Source of the DNA: Nonomuraea jiangxiensis
GTDB lineage: Bacteria; Actinomycetota; Actinomycetes; Streptosporangiales; Streptosporangiaceae
Length of the DNA: 64,000 bases
Direction: 5' to 3'
Assembly (NCBI RefSeq): GCF_900099965.1
Contig: NZ_FNDJ01000001.1
Span: 481,766-545,765, forward strand
How positions within the stretch are numbered: position 1 is the stretch's first letter; each line of letters starts with the position of its first letter. The position numbers and the translations under genes were made by a program. Below are positions 16,664 to 24,987 of the stretch, in pieces. Below the pieces are notes generated by a model that was not told the DNA's origin, made no database searches, and saw only the letters and a program-made list of their open reading frames with translations.

Positions 16664-17293
16664 TCAGCAGGAGGCGAGCATGCTGCTCAACGCCGCCTTC
16701 TCGGTGCTGTCCGCGCTCAGCCCCCAGTACCACTTGACCTGGATCCAGGCACGGGCATAGCGGCAGCGTTCGGCGCTGCGCGGCTGCCACTCGGCCGGGT
16801 CCTGGTCGGACTTGGACTGGTTGACGTTGTCGGTGACGGCCCACAGCTGCGGCCCGCCCAGGTCGTTGGCGAACTGCTGGCGACGGGCGGTGGTCCAGGA
16901 CCAGGCGCCGGAGGCCCACGCCTCGGCCAGCGGGACCATGTGGTCGATGTCCACGTCGCTCGCGGCGGTCCAGGTGGCGCCGTCGTACGGGCTGAACCAG
17001 GAGCCGGAGACGGCGGCGCAGGAGGAGTTGGTCACCACGTTGGTGCCGTCCCTCTTGAGGACCTCTTCGCGGGTGTTGCAGGAGCCGGAGACGGTGGACC
17101 AGTGCGGGAAAAGGTCCCGGTCGTACGTGCTGCCGTGGGACTCGGCGGCCACGGGGAGGGCGGCCAGGCGGGAGGTCGCGGTGGCGGCGGAGGGGATGTT
17201 CGGCGGGATCGCGGCGGCGGGCTGGGCGGTGACGGTAAGGGTCAGGGCGGCAGCGCAGGCGAAGCCCAGGGTGACGGGTAAGGCGCGGTGCAT
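16664..17293 (-). CDS. Secreted HNH endonuclease
   Basis: A 209-residue preprotein. The signal peptide ends near AAAIPP (residue 29), followed by a nuclease domain with TYDRDLFPHW, CNTREEVLKRD and the His-Asn-His core DIDHMVPLAEAWASGA. A second-metal region NVNQSKSDQDPAEW follows. This is the GmrSD/DUF1524-type HNH domain found in extracellular nucleases of streptomycetes. Four Cys in the mature part (NTREE Cys, SSC, ERC, SC at the end) can form two disulfides. The probable role is DNA scavenging outside the cell. The start ATG 17293 is preceded by AAGGGCCGATCC-type purines on the coding strand. Confidence 0.88.
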   Translation of the reverse strand: MHRALPVTLGFACAAALTLTVTAQPAAAIPPNIPSAATATSRLAALPVAAESHGSTYDRDLFPHWSTVSGSCNTREEVLKRDGTNVVTNSSCAAVSGSWFSPYDGATWTAASDVDIDHMVPLAEAWASGAWSWTTARRQQFANDLGGPQLWAVTDNVNQSKSDQDPAEWQPRSAERCRYARAWIQVKWYWGLSADSTEKAALSSMLASC

Positions 17294-17374
17294 GAAGGAT
17301 CGGCCCTTCTGCCGCCGTCCTCGGACCGGCGCAGGTGCCGGTCAGGGGGCGAGGAGGGCGGGCACCCTCGACGG

Positions 17375-17403
17375 TGACATTGTCATGATTGATCCATATA
17401 TGG
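17375..17403 (-). promoter_or_regulatory. Palindromic elements upstream of the HNH nuclease gene
   Basis: Two perfect palindromes lie 8 bp apart: TGACA-T-TGTCA (17375-17385) and CCATATATGG (17394-17403). The second is the most AT-rich spot in the region and may contain the nuclease promoter; the first would be well placed as an operator. Confidence 0.4.
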
Positions 17404-17888
17404 CCAGGTTTGCCGAGCTGCCAGGGAGCTGTTGATCGATTCCTGACATTGGCCGTCATGCCGTCTTCGCCGGGTTGGTCAACGTTGGAGCAACGTTCAC
17501 CACCGGGCCATCCCCGCCCCGAGCCTCACGCCACAGCACCGCCGAACACCCCGGTCACCCCCCGCACCGCATGCGGCACCGGGAGCCGATCCACCACCTG
17601 AGCGACGTGTGCCTGCTCCGCGACCTCTACCTGCACACCGGCCCCGAACCGACAACCCCGTGCACCGGCCCGGCACCACCGGGGCCCACCACCCGCCTTG
17701 CTGCGAGAGTCGGGTGGTGGTCGGTCAGGGTGGCTCGCCGGAAAGGTGAGTCAACGGTCGAGCGGCACATCGCCTGGCAGGCCACGAGGCTTGTAGGGGA
17801 GCCGGCAAGGAAGACGCCGCTCGACAGGACGGGCCCAGGTCGGGGCTGATCAGAGTTGGTCAGAGTTGGTCAGGGGAGGTAGGGCAAG
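17404..17888. other. Gene-poor stretch with one hairpin
   Basis: 485 bp in which no reading frame looks like a gene (poor codon bias, Pro/Arg-rich shadows). It holds an inverted repeat CACCACCCG...CGGGTGGTG (17687-17718, 14-nt loop) and a short direct repeat of TCAGAGTTGG at 17850-17869, just before the stop of the frameshifted minus-strand gene. Confidence 0.5.
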
Positions 17889-19141
17889 TTAAGCCACGGT
17901 GACGTCGAGGAAGATGGGCTTCTTTGCGGCGAGCAGCGGGGTGCCGTCCGCGTCCGTCATCTTCCAGAAGATCTTGCAGCGGCCGGGGGAGTCGGCGGCG
18001 CGCACGCGTACCGTGATGTTGATCGACTGCCGGGCAGGACGGGGCCGATGCCGACCCGCTTGGGGGCGCGGCACGGGGTGTCGTTCATGCGTGTGAGATA
18101 GCGCCCCTGCCACGGGATGGTGCCCGCGTTGCGGATGCGCCAGGTCTTGTCGAAGGACTCGCCCTGCTCCACCACGGTCCCGTCCGGGTAGGTCACGTCT
18201 CCCTCGAAGGTGGAGTCGTCGTGTGGCGTGGCAGGAGGTGAGGCGGACGGTGTGTTCCGCGCGATGGGCTGCTCGTTCTGCTGCGAGAACGGCAGCGCCC
18301 AGGCAAGCAGCACGGCGGCAAGTCCCAGCACACTGGCCAGCGCCACGATCACAGCGACTTTCCCGGCCAGAGACGGCCGCGAAGGACCCCGCAAAGGTTG
18401 CGTGGGTGGATCCGATGACCCCGATGGATCCGGCCCAACACGTGGATCCGGCCCAACACGTGGATCCGGCCGAACACGTGGATTCGGCCGACCGGATGAA
18501 TCCTGCCGATCCGGTGGATGGGGTGGATCGGGTGGATCGGCCTGCGAAGGTTGCGAGAGTCGTGGGGGTGGATCGGTCCGCGAGGGGTGTGCGGATGGGG
18601 GCTCTGGGTCGGCGAAGTCGGTCTGCGTCGGTTGTGCGGGCTGTGGGAGCGAGGCGGATGTGTCCGTTGGATCGGAAGGGTCGGCCGTCGGCTGCCGTGT
18701 GGGCTGCGTGGACGGAGTTGTCGCGTCCGGGGGATCGGGCGGGTCGGTGGGGTGGGGTGGGAACTGCTCGGACATGCGGGCCTCATACCTGGAGTCGCCG
18801 GCGATCCTCGCGGCCTGCTCCCAGTGCGCTCGCCACTCGCGTCTGACCTCGTCCGGATCCCGGCCCAGCCGATCGACCGCCAGCACCCGGACGAACTCCC
18901 ACGTCGTCTCCCAAGTCGGCAAGGTCGAGCCGCGGGCCGCGGCGGCCAGCGACGACTTCGAGGCCGCCGCACCGAGGCGGGAGGCCATGTCCGCGAAGGA
19001 CGGGTCGCCCGCCTCTTCCTTCAGTCGCCACAGACGGTGTGCAAGCAGCGCGACCGGGCCGGACTCCGGATGCGGTCGGATCGGCTTGCGCCCTCGCCGC
19101 GGTCCGGCTCCCTCGTCCTGCGATGCGGACGACTCGGCCAT
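17889..19141 (-). pseudogene. Frameshifted HTH regulator-like protein with TM helix and NBR1-like Ig domain
   Basis: The intact part from ATG 19141 has an N-terminal region of the actinomycete Xre-like type: VALLAHRLWRLKEEAGDPSF, SRLGAAASKSSLAAAARG, LPTWETTWEFVRVL. A long Pro/Asp/Ser-rich linker follows (about residues 135-260), then a TM helix (KVAVIVALASVLGLAAVLLA) and an extracellular NBR1-like Ig domain (FDKTWRIRNAGTIPWQG). Near 18030 the frame slips. The domain continues in another frame as SINITVRVRAADSPGRCKIF and WKMTDADG, ending at TAA 17889. A single missing base before AGTCG in the coding strand would restore a protein of about 415 residues. Either a real pseudogene or a sequencing/assembly error. 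Confidence 0.75.
18426..18490 (-). repeat. 18-bp tandem repeat in the linker of the HTH/Ig protein
   Basis: Three near-identical 18-bp units, GGATCCGGCCCAACACGT, at 18426, 18444 and 18462, then a partial diverged copy. On the coding strand they encode the six-residue repeat PDPRVG in the extracytoplasmic/cytoplasmic linker. Confidence 0.9.
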
Positions 19142-19330
19142 GTCACCTCTGCTCTGGTCGACCCCTGCACGTCCAGATCAGATGACATTATCAAGAACAT
19201 CCCTCGTGTACGATCCATCGCAGAGAGGTGGGACCCCAGCCAGGCGGTAACCCCCCTGGTATACCGGTCTTGACCGGGGTCCTGAGCTCCAGGTTAGTGA
19301 GCACCGGGAAGAGCGGCGGCCTCGAAAGAA

Positions 19331-19708
19331 TCAGCCGCAGTGGGAAACTTCCTTGATGGACTGGACGGTCGGGCGGGCACCCTTGAATTTCTTTTTGTCG
19401 AAGTCGCCGCCGCGTACCCAGATGCACGCGTCAGGGGCCTGCGCCACCCGGATCTTTATTCCCCTGGAATGCTTGCAGCGGTTGTGGAAGTAGACGGTTA
19501 CGCTGGTCGTGCCGTTGTCCCCGTACGAATAGCTGAAGCACCGGGTCTTTCCGCGGACGACGTCGAGCGCTGTTTGGGTCCCGGCGGTCGTCGCGGTGTT
19601 CGTGGTTGGGATTACGGTCGCGGATGACGCCGGCGCCGCAGTCGAGCAGGCGAACATCGTGGCCGCCATCGAAGCCACCGCGAAGGTTGCCTTGTTACGC
19701 ATTCTCAT
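19331..19708 (-). CDS. Small secreted protein of unknown function
   Basis: A 125-residue preprotein starting at ATG 19708 behind GGGGGAAG. It has a signal peptide (about 30 residues, ending near PASSA) and then a compact domain with four Cys (TRCFSYSYGDNGTT, HNRCKHSRG, DACIWVRGG, VSHCG), enough for two disulfides. The core TTSVTVYFHNRC followed by IKIRVAQAPDAC suggests a small beta-sandwich. Similar small Cys-paired secreted proteins are common and unassigned in actinomycetes. Lower GC than its neighbours and several A/T-ending codons suggest either recent arrival or weak expression. Function unknown. Confidence 0.75.
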   Translation of the reverse strand: MRMRNKATFAVASMAATMFACSTAAPASSATVIPTTNTATTAGTQTALDVVRGKTRCFSYSYGDNGTTSVTVYFHNRCKHSRGIKIRVAQAPDACIWVRGGDFDKKKFKGARPTVQSIKEVSHCG

Positions 19709-19902
19709 CGAACTTCCCCCATTCGGTTCGGACTTTCTGCCTCCACTTTCACGGGTCGGCGCCGGAGCTGCCAAGCGATTTGTGGTGGATAATTGTCCGA
19801 ACATTTTCCAAGGCAGTTGGACAATTGAATCCGCAGGTCGGATGCCGGAGCTCCAACCTGGCCGCGCTTGACGAATACGGTGTGAACGGTTAGACGACAA
19901 GC

Positions 19903-20910
19903 ATGACCACCGTCAAAGAGCGGCTCCGCGGCGCGCTCTCCAATGTGGATCTCGGCATCGTGCTGCTCGTCGCCGTCGCGGTGAGTGTGCTGGATCTACT
20001 CGAAGTTCTCGAAGATGGACAATCCGACCAGTTGATTCTGCCGGTGCTGGCCCTGCTCGCCTTCGTCTGGATCAGGGACAGGAACAGGCAGTCACGGGTG
20101 GCCGACCAACTCACCCAGGTGTCGCGTACAACCGACGGAATGTGGCGGCTGCTGGCGAGCGGAGACTCGGTGAAATCGCTGAACGGCGCGGCCATCACCC
20201 GGCTGCTGGCCGAGGCGCGGGCCAGCAGCGACATGTGGCTGTTCAAGGGCGGGACGGGCACCTATATTCGGGCGGTCACCCTGCCCGAATGCATCGAGCG
20301 CGCCCGGCGTACGCGCAGCAGGATGCGTTTCCTGCTGGAATTGCTGGACCCGACCAACGACGAGTTGTGCGGCTCGTACGCGAAGCTGCACCGGAATCTG
20401 GCGCAGGACGGGGACGAGGAGAAGGGCTGGACGTCACTGGACACGCGTAAGGACGTCTATGCCACGATTCTCGCGGCGTGCTGGTACCGGCAGAACAACA
20501 GCCAGATCATGGAGCTGAAGATCGGCCTTTCCGGCACGATATCGCTGTTCCGCTGCGACCTCACCTCGCACAATCTGGTTATCACGCAACGCGGCCCGGA
20601 ATTTCCCGGCCTGGCCATTCCGCGCGACAGCCCGCATTACAACCCCTGGTACGTCGAGCTGGAGAACAGCCTTGAGCAGACCAAGCTGCTGGCGGTGAAC
20701 GAGGCGCCGCAGCTCAGTGCCCGGCCCACCGTGGCCGAGACCAGGGAGCTGTTCGCGGCGCTGGGCATCCCGCTGGGCGAGGAGTTCACCGACCGCGACG
20801 TGGCCGCGATCACCGGTAACGCGCTCAGCCGTACCGACCCGTACCAGGGGAGGGTGCAGGTCCCCGCACAGCCCATCGGCTCCCCGCCCGTCGAACCGTC
20901 CGTGAACTGA
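19903..20910 (+). CDS. Two-TM protein with a cytoplasmic domain of unknown function
   Basis: A 335-residue protein. Two N-terminal hydrophobic helices (IVLLVAVAVSVLDLLEVLE, residues 19-37; LILPVLALLAFVWI, 44-57) are followed by a cytoplasmic domain. That domain has AAITRLLAEARASSDMWLFKGG, CIERARRTRSRMRFLLELLDP and DVYATILAACWYRQNNSQIM. The layout (probe for signal, then a radical helix-strand motif ending in a Leu-rich strand and DP) resembles PLD-like or phosphatidylserine-synthase-like effector folds seen in some regulators, but HKD motifs are lacking. ATG 19903 lies divergently from the small secreted gene. The last codons and the stop lie inside a tandem-repeat array. Function unknown. 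Confidence 0.75.
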   Translation: MTTVKERLRGALSNVDLGIVLLVAVAVSVLDLLEVLEDGQSDQLILPVLALLAFVWIRDRNRQSRVADQLTQVSRTTDGMWRLLASGDSVKSLNGAAITRLLAEARASSDMWLFKGGTGTYIRAVTLPECIERARRTRSRMRFLLELLDPTNDELCGSYAKLHRNLAQDGDEEKGWTSLDTRKDVYATILAACWYRQNNSQIMELKIGLSGTISLFRCDLTSHNLVITQRGPEFPGLAIPRDSPHYNPWYVELENSLEQTKLLAVNEAPQLSARPTVAETRELFAALGIPLGEEFTDRDVAAITGNALSRTDPYQGRVQVPAQPIGSPPVEPSVN

Positions 20911-21072
20911 GCCGTCCGTGAACTGAGCCGTCCGTGAACTGAGGTGTCCATGGAAACGGAGCCGTCCAATTAAACGGAGTGGTCCGTGGAAACTGAGGCG
21001 TCCGTGGAAACGGAGCCGTCCGTGGGAACGGAGTCGTCCGGCAACTGAGGCGTCCGGCAACTGAGTGAGGGG
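20890..21072. repeat. Tandem-repeat array A (about 16-18 bp units)
   Basis: About ten imperfect copies of a unit close to GGAAACTGAGCCGTCCGT, e.g. at 20908, 20924, 20963 and 20997. The stop codon of the 2-TM protein (20908-20910) is part of the repeat. The unit changes gradually along the array from 16 to 18 bp and back to about 15. Confidence 0.85.
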
Positions 21073-21173
21073 TCCGGAGTTCGCCGGTGAGGGGCCGGGC
21101 CGTGCCTGGTCCTCGGGGTCCCAGGATCGTGGGGCGGCTGGCTGGTCCTGTCGCTGCTGCGGAAACTGAGGCC

Positions 21174-21881
21174 ATGACAACGACGCTGATCACCGGAGCG
21201 AACAAGGGCCTCGGCTTCGAGACCGCCCGCCGGCTCATCGCCGCGGGCCACACCGTCTACGTGGGTAGCCGGGACGCCGAGCGCGGCCTGCGGGCCGCCG
21301 AGCGGCTGGGCGCGCGCCCGATCCTGCTGGACGTCAACGACGACGACTCCGTCACGGCCGCGGCGAAGACCATCGCCGCCGACGGCGGGCTGGACGTGCT
21401 GGTCAACAACGCCGGCATCGAGACGCGGACGGCGGACAACGGGGTGCCCGGCGCCCTGGAGACGACCGCCGATCTGCTGCGGCCGGTGTTCGAGACGAAC
21501 GTCCTGGGCATGGTGCGCGTCACCCACGCCTTCTTGCCTCTGCTGCTGCGCTCCGCCGCGCCGGTCGTGGTGAACGTCAGCAGCGGCCTGGGCAGCATGG
21601 CCATGGTCACCGACCGGGACCTGCCGGCGTACGCCTATCCCGGCCTCGGGTATCCCGCGTCGAAGGTCGCCGTCAACATGATCACGGTGCAGTACGCGAA
21701 GGCGTTCCCGAACATGCGGATCAACGCGGTGGAACCGGGATACACCGCGACGGACCTGAACGGGCGCACCGGCACGCAGACCGTCGAGCAAGGTGCCGAG
21801 ATCATCGTCCGGATGGCGCAGGTGGGTCCCGACGGCCCCACCGGGGGGTTCTTCAATGCGGAGGGCGTCCTTCCCTGGTAG
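21174..21881 (+). CDS. Short-chain dehydrogenase/reductase (SDR)
   Basis: A 235-residue classical SDR with a Rossmann fold. The cofactor motif is TGANKGLG (residues 7-14), LLDVNDDDSV follows, and NNAG is near 82. The catalytic Ser is in VNVSSGLGSM and the YPASK motif supplies Tyr and Lys. NADPH preference is suggested by SRDAERG after beta-2. The C-terminal PGYTATDLNGRTG and GGFFNAEGVLPW match the carbonyl-reductase-like SDR group often annotated as SDR family NAD(P)-dependent oxidoreductase. ATG 21174 is chosen because the Rossmann strand begins at once; the frame continues upstream without similarity. Substrate unknown. Confidence 0.9.
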   Translation: MTTTLITGANKGLGFETARRLIAAGHTVYVGSRDAERGLRAAERLGARPILLDVNDDDSVTAAAKTIAADGGLDVLVNNAGIETRTADNGVPGALETTADLLRPVFETNVLGMVRVTHAFLPLLLRSAAPVVVNVSSGLGSMAMVTDRDLPAYAYPGLGYPASKVAVNMITVQYAKAFPNMRINAVEPGYTATDLNGRTGTQTVEQGAEIIVRMAQVGPDGPTGGFFNAEGVLPW

Positions 21882-21920
21882 CGGCGCCGGCCGGGGGCGG
21901 CACCTGGCAGGCTGGCGGGC

Positions 21921-22502
21921 ATGGGATTCGGAGTCCGGGAGTTCGAGCTGGCGTTGTTGCACCGGATGCGCGACCTCAACGCCGAGCGGGTGGAGGTCGC
22001 GCTCGGAGAGCTGGGCGCGTCGCGGGCCGAGGTGCGTGCGGCGCACGCCCACTGGACCAGGATTCTGCACGCGAGCAGGGGGCGGGCCGGGTTGGGGCGG
22101 GTGCTTGGTCGGCCAGCCCACCGGGACGTGACGGTGATCGGGAGTCTGACCTGCGACGTCGCCCGGTGGGAGTTGCCGTCGTGGCCGGGGCTCCAGTTCG
22201 AGGTCCTGTACGGCCCCGGCAGGGAGGTGTGGAACCAGTGGTTCGTCCGCCCTGGCGGCGCCGCCCGGCTGGCCTTCGCCGACCTGGCGCCTTGGGGGTG
22301 CGTCGTCGGCGACGTCGCCGCCAGCTTCCCCGGGGCCGCCCAGTTGGAGGGCACGGCCCCGCACCACTGGGCGGTCGAGTTCCGCCACGGCGGCACCGGC
22401 TACCGCGCCCGCTTCGTGTACGGGCTGTACCAGCGGCTCGACCGACTCCCCGCCGAGTCGGCCGATGGCGGCCCGCATCAGGAGGCTCGGCCGGCTCGCT
22501 GA
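21921..22502 (+). CDS. Hypothetical protein
   Basis: A 193-residue cytoplasmic protein with no TM segment or signal peptide. It has a helical first half (FELALLHRMRDLNAERVEVA) and a strand-rich second half (GLQFEVLYGPGREVWNQWFV, HWAVEFRHGGTGYRARFVYG). CAGGCT, 7 nt before ATG 21921 and without a ribosome-binding site, suggests a leaderless start. The C-terminal residues QEARPAR and the stop codon are encoded by the first unit of repeat array B, so the natural C-terminus may have been replaced or extended by the repeat. No family recognised. Confidence 0.6.
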   Translation: MGFGVREFELALLHRMRDLNAERVEVALGELGASRAEVRAAHAHWTRILHASRGRAGLGRVLGRPAHRDVTVIGSLTCDVARWELPSWPGLQFEVLYGPGREVWNQWFVRPGGAARLAFADLAPWGCVVGDVAASFPGAAQLEGTAPHHWAVEFRHGGTGYRARFVYGLYQRLDRLPAESADGGPHQEARPAR

Positions 22503-22680
22503 CGACTGGGCCGGTGGTGGCTCGTGCCAGCGGCTTGGTCGGTTGGCTGACGATCGGGCCGATGGCGGCTCGTGCCAGCGGCTTGGTCGGTTGGCTGACG
22601 ATCGGGCCGATGGCGGCTCGTATCAGCGGACTTGGCCGGCTCGCTGACGACCCGGCCGGTGGTGGCTCGTGCCGGTGGGT
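22470..22680. repeat. Tandem-repeat array B (48-bp units)
   Basis: Just over four copies at 22470, 22519, 22567, 22615 and 22664 (spacing 49, 48, 48, 49). The unit begins GGCTCGTGCCAGCGGCTTGG and ends near GGGCCGATGGC. It fills the gap between two convergent genes, and the stop codons of both (22500-22502 and 22680-22682) lie in or at the edge of the array. 48 bp is 16 codons, so frames stay open through it. Confidence 0.92.
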
Positions 22681-23474
22681 CAGCGACGGCCCAGGCGGTG
22701 TGCCAGTCGGTCCAGGGACAGGTTGATCAGGATGAAGATGCCCGCGATGAGGATGGCCGCGGGGATGACGTTGGAGAAGTTGGCCGCGATCCCGTTCAGG
22801 CCGCGGTCCACGAGTTCGTCGTAGCCGACGATGAGCCCGAGCGCCGAGTCCTTCAGCAGCACGATGAACTGGCTGACCAGGGCGGGCAGCATGGCCTTGA
22901 TCGCCTGTGGCAGCAGGACGAGCCGCATCACCTGGCCCTTGCGCATGCCCATCGCGTACGCCGCCTCGCTCTGCCCGCGCGGCAGGCTCAGCACCCCGGC
23001 CCGGACGATCTCCGCGATCACCGACCCGTTGTAGAGGGTGAGCCCGAAGACGACCGCCGTGAAGGCGGAGATGTTCACCCCCAGGACGGCGTACGAGCCG
23101 AAGAAGGCGAAGAAGATCAGCAGCAGCAGCGGCACGGAGCGGAAGAACTCCACCACCGTGGCCGCGGGCACCCGGATCCACCGGTGCTCGGACATCCGGG
23201 CGGTCCCGAAGGCGAGCCCGAACAGCCCGGCCAGCACCACTCCCGTGACGGCCGCCCCGAGCGTGCCGGCCAGCCCCGGCAGGATGAAGGTGCTCCAGAC
23301 ATCGGCCCGCAGCAGCGGCGTCCACTTGGCGGCCGCCCACTGCTCCTTCTCGTCGAAGCGCACGTAGACCAGGTACGCCAGGGCCAGCAGCACCACCGCG
23401 ACGGCCGCCGCCAGCACCCGGTTGCGGAGGATCCCGCGCGGCCCCGGCCGCTCGTACAGGTTCGAGTAGCTCAT
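22680..23474 (-). CDS. gluD: Glutamate-type amino-acid ABC transporter permease (GluD-like)
   Basis: A 264-residue permease of the HisM/GluD family. It has an N-terminal TM (VLAAAVAVVLLALAYLVYV) and an amino-acid permease core with FFRSVPLLLLIFFAFFG (the RSxPLL motif). The EAA loop is GQSEAAYAMGMRKGQVMRLVLLPQA. ATG 23474 overlaps the stop of the preceding permease (ATGA), so the two subunits are translationally coupled. Last gene of the gluABCD operon. Its stop codon sits at the edge of repeat array B. Confidence 0.9.
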   Translation of the reverse strand: MSYSNLYERPGPRGILRNRVLAAAVAVVLLALAYLVYVRFDEKEQWAAAKWTPLLRADVWSTFILPGLAGTLGAAVTGVVLAGLFGLAFGTARMSEHRWIRVPAATVVEFFRSVPLLLLIFFAFFGSYAVLGVNISAFTAVVFGLTLYNGSVIAEIVRAGVLSLPRGQSEAAYAMGMRKGQVMRLVLLPQAIKAMLPALVSQFIVLLKDSALGLIVGYDELVDRGLNGIAANFSNVIPAAILIAGIFILINLSLDRLAHRLGRR

Positions 23475-24139
23475 CGGGACACCGCCATCCGCCGCGACAG
23501 CCAGCCGAACAACAGCCCCATCGGCAGGCACAGCAGCACGAACCCGGCGGCGAAGCCCAGGAAGATCTCGATGACCTGGTCCCCGTACGTCTCGATCATC
23601 TCGCGCATCCGTACGGACGCCTCGCTCACGCCCACCACCAGCGCGATCGTGGTGTTCTTGGTCAGCGCGATCATGATGCTGCCGAGCGGCGCCACCACGG
23701 CGCGGAACGCCTGCGGCAGGGTGATCAGCGCGAGCGTCTTGACGAAGCCGAGCCCGAGCGACCTGGCCGCCTCAGCCTGGCCGACAGGCACCGTGTTGAG
23801 CCCCGAGCGCAGGGCCTCGCAGACGAACGCCGCGGTGTAGGCCGTCAGCCCGATGCAGGCGAGCCAGAAGTTGTTGGTCGCGAGGTCGTCGGACAGCGTC
23901 AGCCCCAGGTTCGCCCCGATGCCCAGGCCGGTGAACAGCAGTACCAGGGTGAGCGGCGTGTTGCGGGCCACGGTCACGTACACGTTCGCGGCGCCGCGCA
24001 GGGTGGTCAGCGGCGCGACCCGCATGGCGGCCAGCAGGGTGCCGAGCACCAGCGACCCGAGCGCGCTGACCGCCGTCAGGCGGACCGTCATCCAGAACGC
24101 GGCCAGGATGGTGTCGCGTTCGAAGAGCAGTGCTTCCAT
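23471..24139 (-). CDS. gluC: Glutamate-type amino-acid ABC transporter permease (GluC-like)
   Basis: A 222-residue permease with five TM segments. The family motif ARNTPLTLVLLFTGLG precedes the EAA loop GQAEAARSLGLGFVKTLALITLPQAFR, the contact site for the ATPase. It pairs with the downstream GluD-like subunit to form a heterodimeric channel. It starts 5 bp after the binding-protein stop. Confidence 0.92.
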   Translation of the reverse strand: MEALLFERDTILAAFWMTVRLTAVSALGSLVLGTLLAAMRVAPLTTLRGAANVYVTVARNTPLTLVLLFTGLGIGANLGLTLSDDLATNNFWLACIGLTAYTAAFVCEALRSGLNTVPVGQAEAARSLGLGFVKTLALITLPQAFRAVVAPLGSIMIALTKNTTIALVVGVSEASVRMREMIETYGDQVIEIFLGFAAGFVLLCLPMGLLFGWLSRRMAVSR

Positions 24140-24144
24140 CCGGA

Positions 24145-24978
24145 TCAGTACCGTTCGAGCTGCGGGGCCGCCGGGACCGGGAAGCCGGAGGCGCCCACGC
24201 TGGCCTCCAGCGCCTTCTGCCAGCTCCCGTCGCTGAACATCTTGGCCAGCGCGTCGTTGACCGCGTTACGGCCCGCCGTGTCATCCTTCTTCAGGCCGAT
24301 GCCGTACTTCTCGGTGCTGAACGGCTCACCGACCACCTTGAGCTTGCCCGCGTGCTGCGCGGCGTAGCCGGCCAGGATGACGTTGTCCGTGGTGAGGGCG
24401 TCGAGCTGGCCGCCGAGCACCCGGTCCACGCACGCCGAGTACGTACGCTCCTCCTGGAGCTGCACCTCCTTGGCGTATTCCGTCTTGACCTTCTGCGCCG
24501 GGGTCGAGCCGGCGACCGAGCACAGCTTCTTGCCGTTCAGCGCCTGGGGCCCGGTCAGCGCCGCCTCGTCGGCCCGTACCAGCAGCGCCTGCCCGGCCAC
24601 GAAGTACGGACCGGCGAACGACACCTTCTGCTTCCTGGCGTCGGTGATCGAGTACGTGGCCACCACCATGTCCACCTGGCCCTGCTCGATGAACGCCTCC
24701 CGGTTGGCCGTCACGGTCTCCTTGAAGGTGATACCGGACGGCTCGACGCCGAGCTGCTTGGCCACGTACGTGGCGACCTCGACGTCGAACCCGGTGAAGG
24801 TGCCGTCCGGCGTGCGCAGCCCGAGGCCCGGCTGGTCGGCCTTCACACCGATCACCAGCTTCTTGTCGTTCTTGGCCTTGTCCACGATGGACGCGTAGCT
24901 CCCCTGGCCACCCCCGCAGGCGGCGGTGGTGGTCAGCGCGAGGACGGCGAAGACGGCGTAGAGGGATCTGCCGAACAT
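24145..24978 (-). CDS. gluB: Glutamate-type amino-acid-binding lipoprotein (GluB-like)
   Basis: A 277-residue family-3 solute-binding protein. The signal peptide has a lipobox (TTAACGGG, Cys near residue 21), so it is lipid-anchored. Ligand-pocket signatures include VIGVKADQPGLGLRTPDGTF, GFDVEVATYVAKQLG and VDMVVATYSITDARK. The TYSIT and GxDV patterns are typical of glutamate/aspartate/glutamine binders of Gram-positives. Two Cys (KLCSVAG, SACVDR) may form a disulfide. It lies between the ATPase and permease genes, the same order as gluABCD of Corynebacterium. Confidence 0.93.
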   Translation of the reverse strand: MFGRSLYAVFAVLALTTTAACGGGQGSYASIVDKAKNDKKLVIGVKADQPGLGLRTPDGTFTGFDVEVATYVAKQLGVEPSGITFKETVTANREAFIEQGQVDMVVATYSITDARKQKVSFAGPYFVAGQALLVRADEAALTGPQALNGKKLCSVAGSTPAQKVKTEYAKEVQLQEERTYSACVDRVLGGQLDALTTDNVILAGYAAQHAGKLKVVGEPFSTEKYGIGLKKDDTAGRNAVNDALAKMFSDGSWQKALEASVGASGFPVPAAPQLERY

Positions 24979-24987
24979 GGGGGCCTC

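Noticed and set aside
17475..17849. 124-codon plus-strand frame in the gene-poor gap
   Set aside because: Codon use and Pro/Arg-rich content look random and no ribosome-binding site or known domain was seen.
20890..21072. CRISPR array at the short tandem repeats
   Set aside because: Units are directly adjacent without unique spacers and no cas genes are present.
20434..22478. Minus-strand frames through repeat array A with Phe/His/Gly repeats
   Set aside because: They are translations of the repeat array and of antisense DNA, with no start signal or domain.
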